Source: an uncultured Alphaproteobacteria bacterium
Lineage (GTDB): Bacteria > Pseudomonadota > Alphaproteobacteria > RF32 > CAG-239
Assembly (NCBI GenBank): GCA_934277435.1
Contig: CAKQUE010000001.1
Coordinates: forward strand, 1-64,000
DNA length: 64,000 nt
Direction of reading: 5' to 3'
Shown: one piece after another, positions 53,395-61,992 of the stretch
Layout: the number at the start of each line of letters is the position of its first letter
How positions within the stretch are numbered: the first letter of the stretch is position 1
Position numbers and translations under genes: made by a program
Notes under the pieces: model-generated
What the model saw: only the letters and a program-made list of their open reading frames with translations
Told to the model about the DNA's origin: nothing
The model's database searches: none

Positions 53395-54513
53395 ATGCCT
53401 GAAATAAAAAAACAAAGTGCCTTTAATAAAGCTATGCGTAACAACAACCAATGGTTGATGTCTTATGCAAAGATTATATGTTCCATGTCTAATAAAAACC
53501 GCCTGAAAATATACCGAAAACTAGCGGCGCTGCTGCGTAACCGTTTTTCGCTTATGAATGCATTGGATATGATTTACAACGGCTTGTCCGAAGATGGTAA
53601 ACATCCTAGCGACCCAATGGCTATAGCTGTTGGTTGCTGGGGTAAATCATTGCAAGAAGGTCACCCATTTTCTGATTGTTTGAAAGGCTGGGCGCCGAGC
53701 CGTGAACGTTTGATGCTGTCTGTGGGTGACGTATCAGACTTGGAAAGCGCCTTGTTAAACTTGATTAAGGTGACAGAAGGTTCAACACGTATGATTCGAC
53801 CAATCATTAGCGCCGTTGCTTACCCGTCATTTTTGTTGATGATGTCTGTATTAATTCTTTATGCTATCGGTGTTTATATGGTGCCGCCTATGCTTGATGC
53901 TGCTCCAAACACACGCTGGACCGGCACGGCTAAAACTTTGATTGATTTGTCTGAATGGATTCAAGTAAATTGGCTCATTGCTTTTTCTGTGTTTCCAATT
54001 TTAGGCTTATTAATCTATACAACCATTGGTATTTGGACAGGTCCTGTTCGAGTTAAAATTGACCATTGCCCACCTTGGTCACTGTATAAAATTTTTACCG
54101 GTATTACTTGGCTGCTGGCTTTATCCGCGTTGGTTAAGGGCGGTGTACCGGTATCTGTGGCCTTAACATCACTACGGCGCGATTCTAATAAATACCTGAA
54201 AGAAAGAATCGATGGAGCTTTATTTCACATAAAAAACGGTGATAACTTGGGGCAGGCTTTAGATAAAGCAGGGCAAGAATTTCCGGATAAAGCAATTATT
54301 ACAGACTTAAAAATTTATTCTGAGTTGGATAACTTTGAAGAAGCTCTGGATAAATTGGCTAATGAATGGCTGGAAGAATCTGTATACATGATTGAGCAAA
54401 GAGCAGAGATTATGAACATGATTGCCATGCTGGCAGTTTCCGGTATTATTGCTTGGGCTGTATTCGGAACCTTTGATATGCAAGATCAAATTACGAGCGC
54501 TATGGGTAAATAA
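53395..54513 (+). CDS. pilR: Type IVb pilus inner-membrane platform protein PilR
   Basis: A 372-residue GspF/PilC-family protein with two repeated GspF domains and three strong membrane segments (about 145-165, 195-215 and 340-360). RKLAALLRNRFSLMNALDMIY and SALVKGGVPVSVALTSLRRD are the two matching cytoplasmic motifs. PilR transmits force from PilQ to the pilus. AGGAGTGAAAA precedes the ATG, 9 bases after pilQ. Confidence 0.9.
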   Translation: MPEIKKQSAFNKAMRNNNQWLMSYAKIICSMSNKNRLKIYRKLAALLRNRFSLMNALDMIYNGLSEDGKHPSDPMAIAVGCWGKSLQEGHPFSDCLKGWAPSRERLMLSVGDVSDLESALLNLIKVTEGSTRMIRPIISAVAYPSFLLMMSVLILYAIGVYMVPPMLDAAPNTRWTGTAKTLIDLSEWIQVNWLIAFSVFPILGLLIYTTIGIWTGPVRVKIDHCPPWSLYKIFTGITWLLALSALVKGGVPVSVALTSLRRDSNKYLKERIDGALFHIKNGDNLGQALDKAGQEFPDKAIITDLKIYSELDNFEEALDKLANEWLEESVYMIEQRAEIMNMIAMLAVSGIIAWAVFGTFDMQDQITSAMGK

Positions 54514-54526
54514 AAAGGATAGAGTT

Positions 54527-55075
54527 ATGCTAAAAATATCATTCAATTTAGAGAAAGCTCGTCTTAACGGATTATTTGGTATAGCCATTTTGGCTTTATT
54601 GTTAATCTCATGTATAGCGCTGAGTGTGCTCTTACTGCATAATCCGCACAAGGAGTTACATCAAGCCATATTTTCAACAGCAGATAGGGTGCACACATAT
54701 TACCGCGACCGCCCTGGATATTGGAAACTGTCTACGCAAACCGCAAAAGATGACAACTTGTTACGTGATGACTTGCAGCAGTATAAAGAATATAACATTC
54801 AGATTGGGCGAGGCACCAACGGCGACGCAGGTCTGCCAAGTGATTTGAGTTTTGATATTACGGTTAAAAACCTTAATAAGTCGGCCTGCATTTCTCTTAG
54901 TGAAATGCCACTAAAGAAACAAGATAAGCTTATCTTGATGAAAATAACAATTATTAATGACAAAAATAATGTAGAATTTTCTTGGGGCGGAGAACATTCT
55001 CTGCCAATAGGAAAATACTCTGCACGTAGTTTTTGCGCGGCTAAAGATAATATTATCAGCTGGTCATTTCAATAA
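54527..55075 (+). CDS. Pilin-like membrane-anchored protein of the pilus operon
   Basis: A 182-residue protein from the ATG at 54527, which has AAGGATAGAG upstream; an upstream in-frame start would overlap pilR. One N-terminal membrane helix (about 18-38) is followed by an extracytoplasmic domain with three Cys; two are in SACISL and RSFCAA. It occupies the pilS position after pilR but lacks the Gly-cleavage and Glu5 of prepilins. The soluble part (IFSTADRVHTYYRDR, LPSDLSFDITVKN) has the order of a type IVb pilin. It may be an unprocessed minor pilin or assembly factor. Confidence 0.6.
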   Translation: MLKISFNLEKARLNGLFGIAILALLLISCIALSVLLLHNPHKELHQAIFSTADRVHTYYRDRPGYWKLSTQTAKDDNLLRDDLQQYKEYNIQIGRGTNGDAGLPSDLSFDITVKNLNKSACISLSEMPLKKQDKLILMKITIINDKNNVEFSWGGEHSLPIGKYSARSFCAAKDNIISWSFQ

Positions 55076-55098
55076 AATATAATCATTATAAGATAAAC

Positions 55099-55230
55099 TT
55101 GACGTCAGCACCTAATTGTGATATAGGATACTGAATAATATAGAAATGGGTTAGGTAACTAGCGCTTTTTATATTATTATCCCCTATATTCAAAGAATCC
55201 TTTTGTTTATTAAACAAGAGGATTTTTCTT
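55099..55230 (+). ncRNA. Candidate small RNA after the pilus operon
   Basis: A possible promoter, TTGACG (55099-55104), 17 bases, TATAGG (55122-55127), would start RNA near 55134. That point opens a perfect 9-bp helix (55134-55142 with 55170-55178), followed by the terminator at 55196-55224. The result would be about 95 bases. It may instead be just the terminator region of the pilus operon. Confidence 0.35.
55196..55230 (+). terminator. Intrinsic terminator after the pilus operon
   Basis: A 13-bp stem with one G-U pair (55196-55208 with 55212-55224), a 3-base loop, and a T-rich tail TTTTTCTTTG. Confidence 0.8.
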
Positions 55231-55244
55231 TGTATACAGAAAGC

Positions 55245-55273
55245 ACCCCGCTAAATTTTATGGTTAGCGGGGT
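55245..55273 (-). terminator. Intrinsic terminator after the PilT-like gene
   Basis: A perfect 10-bp inverted repeat (55245-55254 with 55264-55273) lies 8 bases past the minus-strand stop at 55281, with a short U-containing tail. Confidence 0.7.
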
Positions 55274-55280
55274 TGATATT

Positions 55281-56246
55281 TTATTTTGAAACCACATCAA
55301 ACAGCGGACGGCCTTGTGCCATACGCGTCATCTGCATTTCTATAGTTGTAGCCAAGTTAATCTTTCCGGTTTTGATAATGTTGCGGGTTTGGTCGCCTTG
55401 AGTAGTATTTGGATTGGCAAACAAATACTGAACCACAGGACGCTTTTGCCCTATACCAACCAATTGCTGGTGAATAACACCCAATAGACCGCGTGACAAC
55501 AAGTCAAATGCCAATTCTTCGCTCATTTCACCGCCGGAAGCGTGTTTTACTAAAGCATCGATAGCATCAGCAACGTTGTTAGCGTGAATTGTAGAAAGCA
55601 CCAAGTGGCCCGAGGTTGAGGCACGCAGGCATTCGCTTGCAGCTTCTGGGGTACGAATCTCGCCCACAAAAATGTAACGCGGGCGTGAACGCAGGGCTGA
55701 ACGTAATGAAGCCCCCCAATCATCATTTACCGGTTGTGTTTGCTTGCACAAACCTATAGAACCATTAGCGGCGTGATATTCTCCATCCAAAGGCATTTCA
55801 AACGGATCTTCAATTGTATAAGCAAAACCACCGCTGCGAATCAAATATTCTCGCAACAAACTGGAAATAGTGGTGGTTTTACCAGAACCGGTGGCGCCGC
55901 CTAGCAAAATCAAACCAGATGCATTGCTCAATGTTGACAAGTATTTTATCAAAGCCGGCGGATAGCCTAAACTCACTAAATCCGGAACTTTCTTTGGCAT
56001 TTTACGCATACAAAACATTACGCCATACATTGAAACCGTACGTTCAACGCGGAAAAAGAATCCTTCATAAACAACCGAATAACTGGATTTACCATTATAG
56101 GTATTTTCCAGCAAACTGTAAAATTCTTCAAAATCATCTGGTTCTAATTGCACCAAACCAAATTCTGATTTGGTGTCAGGAACAAACATTTGTCTATCAG
56201 GCGTGATATAAATATCTGAATGATAAACATCATTAATTCTAACCAT
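55281..56246 (-). CDS. PilT-like ATPase of the pilus/secretion locus
   Basis: A 321-residue secretion ATPase: Walker A GATGSGKTT (about 117-125), Asp box IEDPFEMPL, RPRYIFVGEIR, and His box STIHANNV. The layout matches PilT/TraJ/DotB-type ATPases, which are hexameric and often drive pilus retraction or Dot/Icm secretion. It lies on the opposite strand to the pilus operon, just beyond the operon's terminator. Whether it serves the pilus or the T4SS cannot be told. Confidence 0.82.
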   Translation of the reverse strand: MVRINDVYHSDIYITPDRQMFVPDTKSEFGLVQLEPDDFEEFYSLLENTYNGKSSYSVVYEGFFFRVERTVSMYGVMFCMRKMPKKVPDLVSLGYPPALIKYLSTLSNASGLILLGGATGSGKTTTISSLLREYLIRSGGFAYTIEDPFEMPLDGEYHAANGSIGLCKQTQPVNDDWGASLRSALRSRPRYIFVGEIRTPEAASECLRASTSGHLVLSTIHANNVADAIDALVKHASGGEMSEELAFDLLSRGLLGVIHQQLVGIGQKRPVVQYLFANPNTTQGDQTRNIIKTGKINLATTIEMQMTRMAQGRPLFDVVSK

Positions 56247-56297
56247 AATTTCATCCTTCTATATTTTTTTATCATCTTAAAAAATAAATATTAAATT

Positions 56298-57425
56298 CTA
56301 TTTAAGATTTTGTGGATTTAGTCCTTCTAATTCCGGCAAAACAAACAGTCCGTCCTTTCGAACCAATGTGTTATCAAACCAAATTTCGCCGCCACCATGT
56401 TCTTTTGTCTGGATTTTTACTAAATCCCAATGAATAGAAGATTTGTTGCCGTTGTTGGTTTCATCTTCATAAGAATTACCAATGGCCATATGAAACGAAC
56501 CGCAAGTTTTTTCATCAAATAAAATATCCAAAATCGGGTGGGTTATATAGGGATTAACGCCAAAAGCAAATTCGCCCATATAGCGGCTTCCTTCATCTAA
56601 ATCCAGCATTTTTTGAAATTTTTCATTATTTACCAGTGATGTGCCTTTAATAATCTTACCGTTTTCAAACTCCAGCCTAATATTGGAATAAAATACGCCG
56701 TCGTACATAGTATCCGTATTAAACTGCACATATCCGTTAATTGAATCCTTAACCGGAGCGCTATACACTTCTCCGTCTGGTATATTCATCCTGCCGTCGC
56801 AAACAATGGCTTTTATGCCTTTAAGCGAAAAAGTTAAATCAGTATCTTTGCCTTTAATATGCACATTTTCTGTTTTATCCATCAATTTTTTGAGCGGCAG
56901 CATCGCCTTGCCCATTTTTTGATAGTCCAGCAGGCAGGCTTCAAAATAAAAATCTTCAAACTGTTTCAGCGACATTCTTGACATGGCCGCCATGCTGGTA
57001 TTTGGCCAGCGCATAACGCACCAACGAGTTTTTGGCAAACGTGTGCGCATATGCACCTGCTCTTGAAAAATTTTGCCAAACATATCCATAGATTCCGCCC
57101 TAACATCAGACAGCGCAAACACGTCATCATAACCGCGCACCGCCACATAGCAGTTCGCCTCTTCCATTAAACGTTTATGAATAGATGTATACCCTTCAAT
57201 CTGTTGTTTGTCCGCCCCTTCAATCAGGCTTTTTTCAAAAGAAGCATCGTTATAAAAATAAAATGGAATCGCTCCTAGCTTGATGGTTTCTTTTATCAAT
57301 TCGTTAAAAAAATCTTTTGTACTGGCACCAAATGCCTCAATATATATCTTTTCACCTTTTTTAAGCTGTACCGAATTTTTCAAAATATTTTCAGCTAATT
57401 TAGATATTCTCGCATCAATTTGCAT
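56298..57425 (-). CDS. M29-family aminopeptidase
   Basis: A 375-residue protein from the ATG at 57425, which has GGAGG 6 bases upstream. It has M29 features: GEVYSAP and a later GSRYMGEFAFG with metal-ligand Glu residues, SFHMAIGNSYEDE, IHWDLVK with ligand His and Asp, and a final GEIWFDNTLVRKDGLFV. M29 aminopeptidases (AmpS/PepS) are dimetal, cytoplasmic and release N-terminal residues. It is monocistronic, divergent from the ABC transporter gene. Confidence 0.92.
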   Translation of the reverse strand: MQIDARISKLAENILKNSVQLKKGEKIYIEAFGASTKDFFNELIKETIKLGAIPFYFYNDASFEKSLIEGADKQQIEGYTSIHKRLMEEANCYVAVRGYDDVFALSDVRAESMDMFGKIFQEQVHMRTRLPKTRWCVMRWPNTSMAAMSRMSLKQFEDFYFEACLLDYQKMGKAMLPLKKLMDKTENVHIKGKDTDLTFSLKGIKAIVCDGRMNIPDGEVYSAPVKDSINGYVQFNTDTMYDGVFYSNIRLEFENGKIIKGTSLVNNEKFQKMLDLDEGSRYMGEFAFGVNPYITHPILDILFDEKTCGSFHMAIGNSYEDETNNGNKSSIHWDLVKIQTKEHGGGEIWFDNTLVRKDGLFVLPELEGLNPQNLK

Positions 57426-57563
57426 ATTATCCTCCTTGTTTGGTTGCATTTTAGAACAGAAAACTTAAGAATTTGCATATATTCAACATATTCTTATTGC
57501 CCTATTCTTAAAAATATTTTATTGATAGAGAAGTTTTTGATTTTACATTGCAATGAGTGAATT

Positions 57564-59855
57564 ATGAATTTTAAAAATTTAATTAAATACGGACTAAGCT
57601 CTTTTTTGGGAATTTTAATTGCCAGCTCTTATTTTTGGTACACTTATCCGGAACTAAAACTTTCAATGTTTTTAAGCGGTAACGGTACTCCGCATATTGA
57701 CATTTATGCCACACGCTATGATAGCCGTGTAGAAAATACCGCATTATCACCGGTATTAACTGAAATTCCTACGCTTTATACTGTTTCACTCAAAACCACG
57801 GAGCTTAAAAATTTAAAGTTAGATATTTCAAACTATCAGGGGTATTTAAATATAGGTGACGTTTTTGTTGGAGGTCAAAATTTCAAACATATTATACCAG
57901 CCGCCGCTCCTGATATAAATATTTTGAACAGCAGCGCCAATTTGGTTGGTTTTAATATGCGAAACAGCGCGCAGATAGATGTTTGTACAGATTGTCTGCC
58001 GTTGCCAACTAACAGACAGGTTAATTACACGGCTTTGTGCTTTATTTTGTTAGCTTATGTGCTTTTAAGCGCGCTAACCATTGCCGCTTATTTATGCCGA
58101 CAAAAAATCAAAGATAAACTTATGGGAATTTACACTTTCAAAAACTACGCTTTGATTTTTCCATATGCTAAACCATATTGGTTTAGAGCGCTGATAGCCG
58201 TTGTTATAACCATTCCAGTTGGTATGATGGATGCCGTCATTGCTTGGTCGCTAAAACCATTTATGGACGTGGTACTGGTTGAAAAACAGACAGGTTGGAC
58301 CATGTATATTCCGCTGTTGATAGTGGTATTCAGTGTACTGCAAGCTTTGTTTACATACATCGCAACCTATATGAACACATGGGTAGGAAATAAAATTGCC
58401 CTAGATATCAAACGCAAATTATTTAACAAACTTTTGCGCAGCGACGCCTCTTTTTTTGATAAAAGCAACTCCGGCGATATTCTGTTTCGTTTTAATAACG
58501 ATGCCGAATCGGCTTGCAGCGGCTTATTAAGCAATATGAAAATGTTTACTACCCGCTTTTTTTCATCACTTTCACTCATTGCGGTATTATTTTATAACTC
58601 ATGGCAGCTGGCTATTGTTGCCGTGGTCGTGATGTTTGGCGCGCTTTATCCTTTAACCAGAGTACGCAAGCGCCTGAAAAAAGTCGTTTCTAAAGATGCA
58701 AACGCCATAGCTACTTTGATGACGCATTATAACGAAGCCTATAGCGGAAACCGTATTATAACCGCCTATAATCTCTATGACTTTTGCAAAGCTAAGTTTA
58801 TTGATTCTGTTAACAACATCTTTTCACTTGGCGTACAGATGGTGACTAAAATCGGCATCATCACCCCAATTATGCATGTTATCTCGTCTTTTGGCATTGC
58901 CTTTGTGATTTGGTTCGGCAGTTATTTGATTGTCAATCACGATATTACCGTCGGTAATTTTGCTTCTTTTATCACCTCTTTGGTTATGCTTTATAACCCT
59001 ATAAAATCTATCGGCAACAACTATAACGGCGTTATATTCTCACTTATGGCTGTTGAACGCGTTTTTGAAAAATTGAACAGCATTCCAATCATCCGCAATT
59101 GTGAAAACGCTAAAAAAATTGAACACTGTAAAGGCAATATCTGCTACAAAGATGTGATGTTTGAGTATACAAAAGACAAACCTGTGTTAAAAAATGTTAA
59201 CCTAAACATCAAAGCCGGTCAAACCATAGCATTGGTTGGTAATTCCGGCGGCGGCAAAACCACAATATCTTCTTTGCTGCCACGTTTTTATGATGTAAAA
59301 TCCGGAACTATCACTTTGGACGGCATAAACATCAAGGACTTAGATTTAGACTGTCTGCGTGATAATATCGCCATTGTTTTCCAAGATAACTTTTTATTTT
59401 GCGGCACAATCCGAGAAAATATTTTATTTGGACGAGAAAATGTTAGCGAAGAACAACTGCAAAAAGCTATTCATTCGGCTTGCTTAGATGAATTTATCAG
59501 CACGCTGAAAGATGGATTGGACACCCAAATAGGCGAACGAGGCGTATTGCTTTCCGGCGGTCAAAAACAACGTATTGCCATTGCCCGCGCCTTTATTAAA
59601 AATGCCCCGATTCTGATTTTAGACGAGGCGACATCGGCTCTTGACAACAAATCGGAGGCAGTGGTACAGCAAGCTATTGACAACTTAATGAAAGATAGAA
59701 CAGTGTTGGTAATTGCCCACCGTCTATCCACGGTCCGCAACGCCGATTGCATTGTGGTGATTAATGACGGACAAATAGTTGAAAAAGGCTCGCATGAAGA
59801 ATTGCTGAAAAAGAAAGGCGCTTATGCGGCTTTATACCGCACCCAGCTGGCGTAA
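57564..59855 (+). CDS. MsbA-like ABC exporter with N-terminal extension
   Basis: A 763-residue protein, against ~580-600 for MsbA. The N-terminal ~190 residues are an extra module: a membrane helix (about 10-28), a ~125-residue periplasmic domain with a CTDC pair, and a helix (about 155-180). The standard exporter follows: six-helix ABC membrane domain (about 205-495) and ATPase with Walker A GNSGGGKTT (about 562), Q-loop VFQDNFLF, signature LSGGQKQR (about 662) and Walker B ILILDEATSALD. It is likely a lipid or lipid-linked exporter; the N-terminal module is not recognised. Confidence 0.85.
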   Translation: MNFKNLIKYGLSSFLGILIASSYFWYTYPELKLSMFLSGNGTPHIDIYATRYDSRVENTALSPVLTEIPTLYTVSLKTTELKNLKLDISNYQGYLNIGDVFVGGQNFKHIIPAAAPDINILNSSANLVGFNMRNSAQIDVCTDCLPLPTNRQVNYTALCFILLAYVLLSALTIAAYLCRQKIKDKLMGIYTFKNYALIFPYAKPYWFRALIAVVITIPVGMMDAVIAWSLKPFMDVVLVEKQTGWTMYIPLLIVVFSVLQALFTYIATYMNTWVGNKIALDIKRKLFNKLLRSDASFFDKSNSGDILFRFNNDAESACSGLLSNMKMFTTRFFSSLSLIAVLFYNSWQLAIVAVVVMFGALYPLTRVRKRLKKVVSKDANAIATLMTHYNEAYSGNRIITAYNLYDFCKAKFIDSVNNIFSLGVQMVTKIGIITPIMHVISSFGIAFVIWFGSYLIVNHDITVGNFASFITSLVMLYNPIKSIGNNYNGVIFSLMAVERVFEKLNSIPIIRNCENAKKIEHCKGNICYKDVMFEYTKDKPVLKNVNLNIKAGQTIALVGNSGGGKTTISSLLPRFYDVKSGTITLDGINIKDLDLDCLRDNIAIVFQDNFLFCGTIRENILFGRENVSEEQLQKAIHSACLDEFISTLKDGLDTQIGERGVLLSGGQKQRIAIARAFIKNAPILILDEATSALDNKSEAVVQQAIDNLMKDRTVLVIAHRLSTVRNADCIVVINDGQIVEKGSHEELLKKKGAYAALYRTQLA

Positions 59856-59861
59856 AAATTC

Positions 59862-59889
59862 AAGGCCGGAATTTTGCTCCGGCCTTTTT
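59862..59889. terminator. Intrinsic terminator between convergent genes
   Basis: A 9-bp GC-rich inverted repeat (59862-59870 with 59878-59886) with TTTTT on the plus strand, between the ABC exporter and the LD-carboxypeptidase gene. Confidence 0.85.
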
Positions 59890-59891
59890 AA

Positions 59892-60872
59892 TTATTTAGA
59901 CAATGTAAGTTTGCCATTTTCTAGCTTTGCCTGACCGCCCAATGGAATAGTCAATATTGGGGTTGCATGACCAAAATCGACATTAGCAATCACCGGCAAA
60001 TTTGCCAACTCGGGCTTATTATTGATAATAAATTCCAAAATTTCGCGGCTGATTTCCGATTTCTTTTGAAAACGCCCGATAACCAAAGCTTTAACATTTT
60101 TGAAATCCGGCTGATAACATAAAGCTTGCAAATCGCGGTCAAACGCGGTCGGATTGGTTGTTTCAAAGTCTTCAACAAACAAAATTGTATCCTTTGCAAA
60201 CGCCGGACGATATTCCGTACCCAGAAGCAAATTAAAAGTGCAGAGATTACCACCCTTAATTGTGCCTTCGGCGTTACCGGCGTGAATGGTCCAATAGCCC
60301 TCGTTTTTAATAAATTCACGATTTTCTTGGTCAATAAACCACAAATCATCACTCCATTCGGCAGCTGGTTCGACTTTTACCGCTTCATCGGCAAACAGCA
60401 TTTTTTCCATATATTCCAAAGTATATTCGCAACCTTTTTTCATTCCCAAAGAGCTAAAATGCGGACCATAATAAACTTCAAGCCCTGTTTTGGCCTCGAT
60501 TGCCGCCAACAGCGCGGTAATATCCGAAAAACCGCAGATAATTTTTGGATTTTGGCGAATAACATCATAATCCAAATGTGGAATAATCTGATTTGAATTA
60601 AATCCGCCGATAATGGTGAAAATCGCCTTAACCGACTTGTCTTTGAACGCGGTCATAATATCGTCAACACGGTCGGCAATAGAGCTTGAACCCATCATAT
60701 TCCAGTTATCATCTGTGGTATGCGGTGCGTATTCAACTGTCAGTCCAAGTTTTTGCAATCTTTCTGTTGCAATTTTGCGAGTATCCTGCCCAATAATTTT
60801 CAACCCGCGCGACGGAGCCACAATCATAACTTTATCGCCTTTTTGCAATTTCTGCGGAATAATTTTTTGCAT
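59892..60872 (-). CDS. S66-family LD-carboxypeptidase / MccF-like peptidase
   Basis: A 326-residue protein with nucleophile elbow GFSDITAL (Ser116), FVEDFET (Glu234) and DFGHATP (His302), the Ser-Glu-His triad of S66. The N-terminal GDKVMIVAPSRG and TIIGGFNSNQ fit too. Members trim murein tetrapeptides in recycling (LdcA) or inactivate microcin C (MccF). The two subfamilies cannot be separated here; the position among housekeeping genes gives no hint. It lies 16 bases after the phosphatase-QueH gene on the same strand. Confidence 0.9.
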   Translation of the reverse strand: MQKIIPQKLQKGDKVMIVAPSRGLKIIGQDTRKIATERLQKLGLTVEYAPHTTDDNWNMMGSSSIADRVDDIMTAFKDKSVKAIFTIIGGFNSNQIIPHLDYDVIRQNPKIICGFSDITALLAAIEAKTGLEVYYGPHFSSLGMKKGCEYTLEYMEKMLFADEAVKVEPAAEWSDDLWFIDQENREFIKNEGYWTIHAGNAEGTIKGGNLCTFNLLLGTEYRPAFAKDTILFVEDFETTNPTAFDRDLQALCYQPDFKNVKALVIGRFQKKSEISREILEFIINNKPELANLPVIANVDFGHATPILTIPLGGQAKLENGKLTLSK

Positions 60873-60888
60873 ATTTTATTCTCCTTTT

Positions 60889-61992
60889 TTATGAATGACG
60901 CGGTTTGCAGCCGCAATAATCTTGATTATACAAATTTAATTCTTCTATCAGCTGTTGGCGCAATTCCTGCATACCGTTTTTGCGCCCCTCAATCTGCTGA
61001 TACGGAAAATCAACAGTTTGACCAGCCCTAGCCGCGGCGGCGTTCACTTGTTCCAAATTTTTATAGCGTGACACGCCTAAAACCGAGGCCACTGCCGTAT
61101 AGCCGTTTGCTTTGGCATATTCCATAACCCGTTGTAAACGCATTTCAAAACAAACAGAACAACGCTTGCCGCGTTCCGGCTCATTTTCCAAGCCTTGAGT
61201 TAATTCGCACCACCGCTCGTTGTCATACTCCAATTCAATAAACGGCACGCCATATAGCTCGCAAACCCGTTTATTTTCGGCGCAGCGTTTGTCATATTCC
61301 TCTTTCGGGCGGATATTCGGATTATAAAACACAACCGTAAAATCAGCGTCTTCGGCCGCCAACGTTTTTATCACAGCGCAAGAACACGGGGCGCAACAGG
61401 AAAGCAACAATAATTTATTCTGCCGCTGTGTCAACTTGCCATCTTCATAAACAAGTTCAGAAATTGAAGCGTTCGGCATCATCCGCCGCACTGCACCGCC
61501 GGCGGTCCAATTAAGCAAACGTGCCACCGCACTGTGTGTGACAATAACAATATCTTGAGCTTCACAAGTTCCGCAAATATCTTCCAATGCGCGCATTGCC
61601 CTGTCGCGAATCCGGCGTTTGCTTTCACCGCCCTCATAATGCGCATCTAAATAAGCTGGATCAGGATTAGTCCAATCGGAAAATTCAGGCCAACGGCGTA
61701 CCATTTCCATTGAAACGCCCTCGGCTATACCGAAATTACCCTCAATAAGTCCGGTGTGAATCTGCGGTTTTAAATGCAAATGATGACCGATAATTTGCGC
61801 TGTTTCAAAAGCGCGGCGCATTGGGCTGGTATAAATCGCTCCCACCGGAAAATTTTCTAGCTTCGCCGCGGCGATTTTAGCCTGCTGCCGCCCCGTATCC
61901 GTCAGCCCAACATCAAGTTTTTGTCCCTGACAAATTCCTTTAGCGTTGTATTCGGTTTCGCCATGGCGCACAATATAAAGCCGTTTTTGCAT
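60889..61992 (-). CDS. Histidine phosphatase-QueH fusion protein
   Basis: A 367-residue two-domain protein from the ATG at 61992, overlapping the uvrA stop (TGATG). The N-terminal part (1-190) is a histidine phosphatase (phosphoglycerate mutase-like) with VRHGET and the second catalytic His in IVTHSAV. The C-terminal part (about 193-367) is QueH-type epoxyqueuosine reductase, with SCCAPC (about 198-203), RCSVCF (about 278-281) and YCGC (about 358-361) metal-binding cysteines. QueH makes queuosine in tRNA wobble positions. Fusion to a phosphatase is unusual; the phosphatase substrate is unknown. The junction shows no stop or frameshift. Confidence 0.88.
   Translation of the reverse strand: MQKRLYIVRHGETEYNAKGICQGQKLDVGLTDTGRQQAKIAAAKLENFPVGAIYTSPMRRAFETAQIIGHHLHLKPQIHTGLIEGNFGIAEGVSMEMVRRWPEFSDWTNPDPAYLDAHYEGGESKRRIRDRAMRALEDICGTCEAQDIVIVTHSAVARLLNWTAGGAVRRMMPNASISELVYEDGKLTQRQNKLLLLSCCAPCSCAVIKTLAAEDADFTVVFYNPNIRPKEEYDKRCAENKRVCELYGVPFIELEYDNERWCELTQGLENEPERGKRCSVCFEMRLQRVMEYAKANGYTAVASVLGVSRYKNLEQVNAAAARAGQTVDFPYQQIEGRKNGMQELRQQLIEELNLYNQDYCGCKPRHS

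Noticed and set aside
18138..56246. Integrative conjugative element
   Set aside because: No integrase, relaxase, tRNA attachment site or flanking direct repeats were seen, and the locus is embedded between housekeeping genes.
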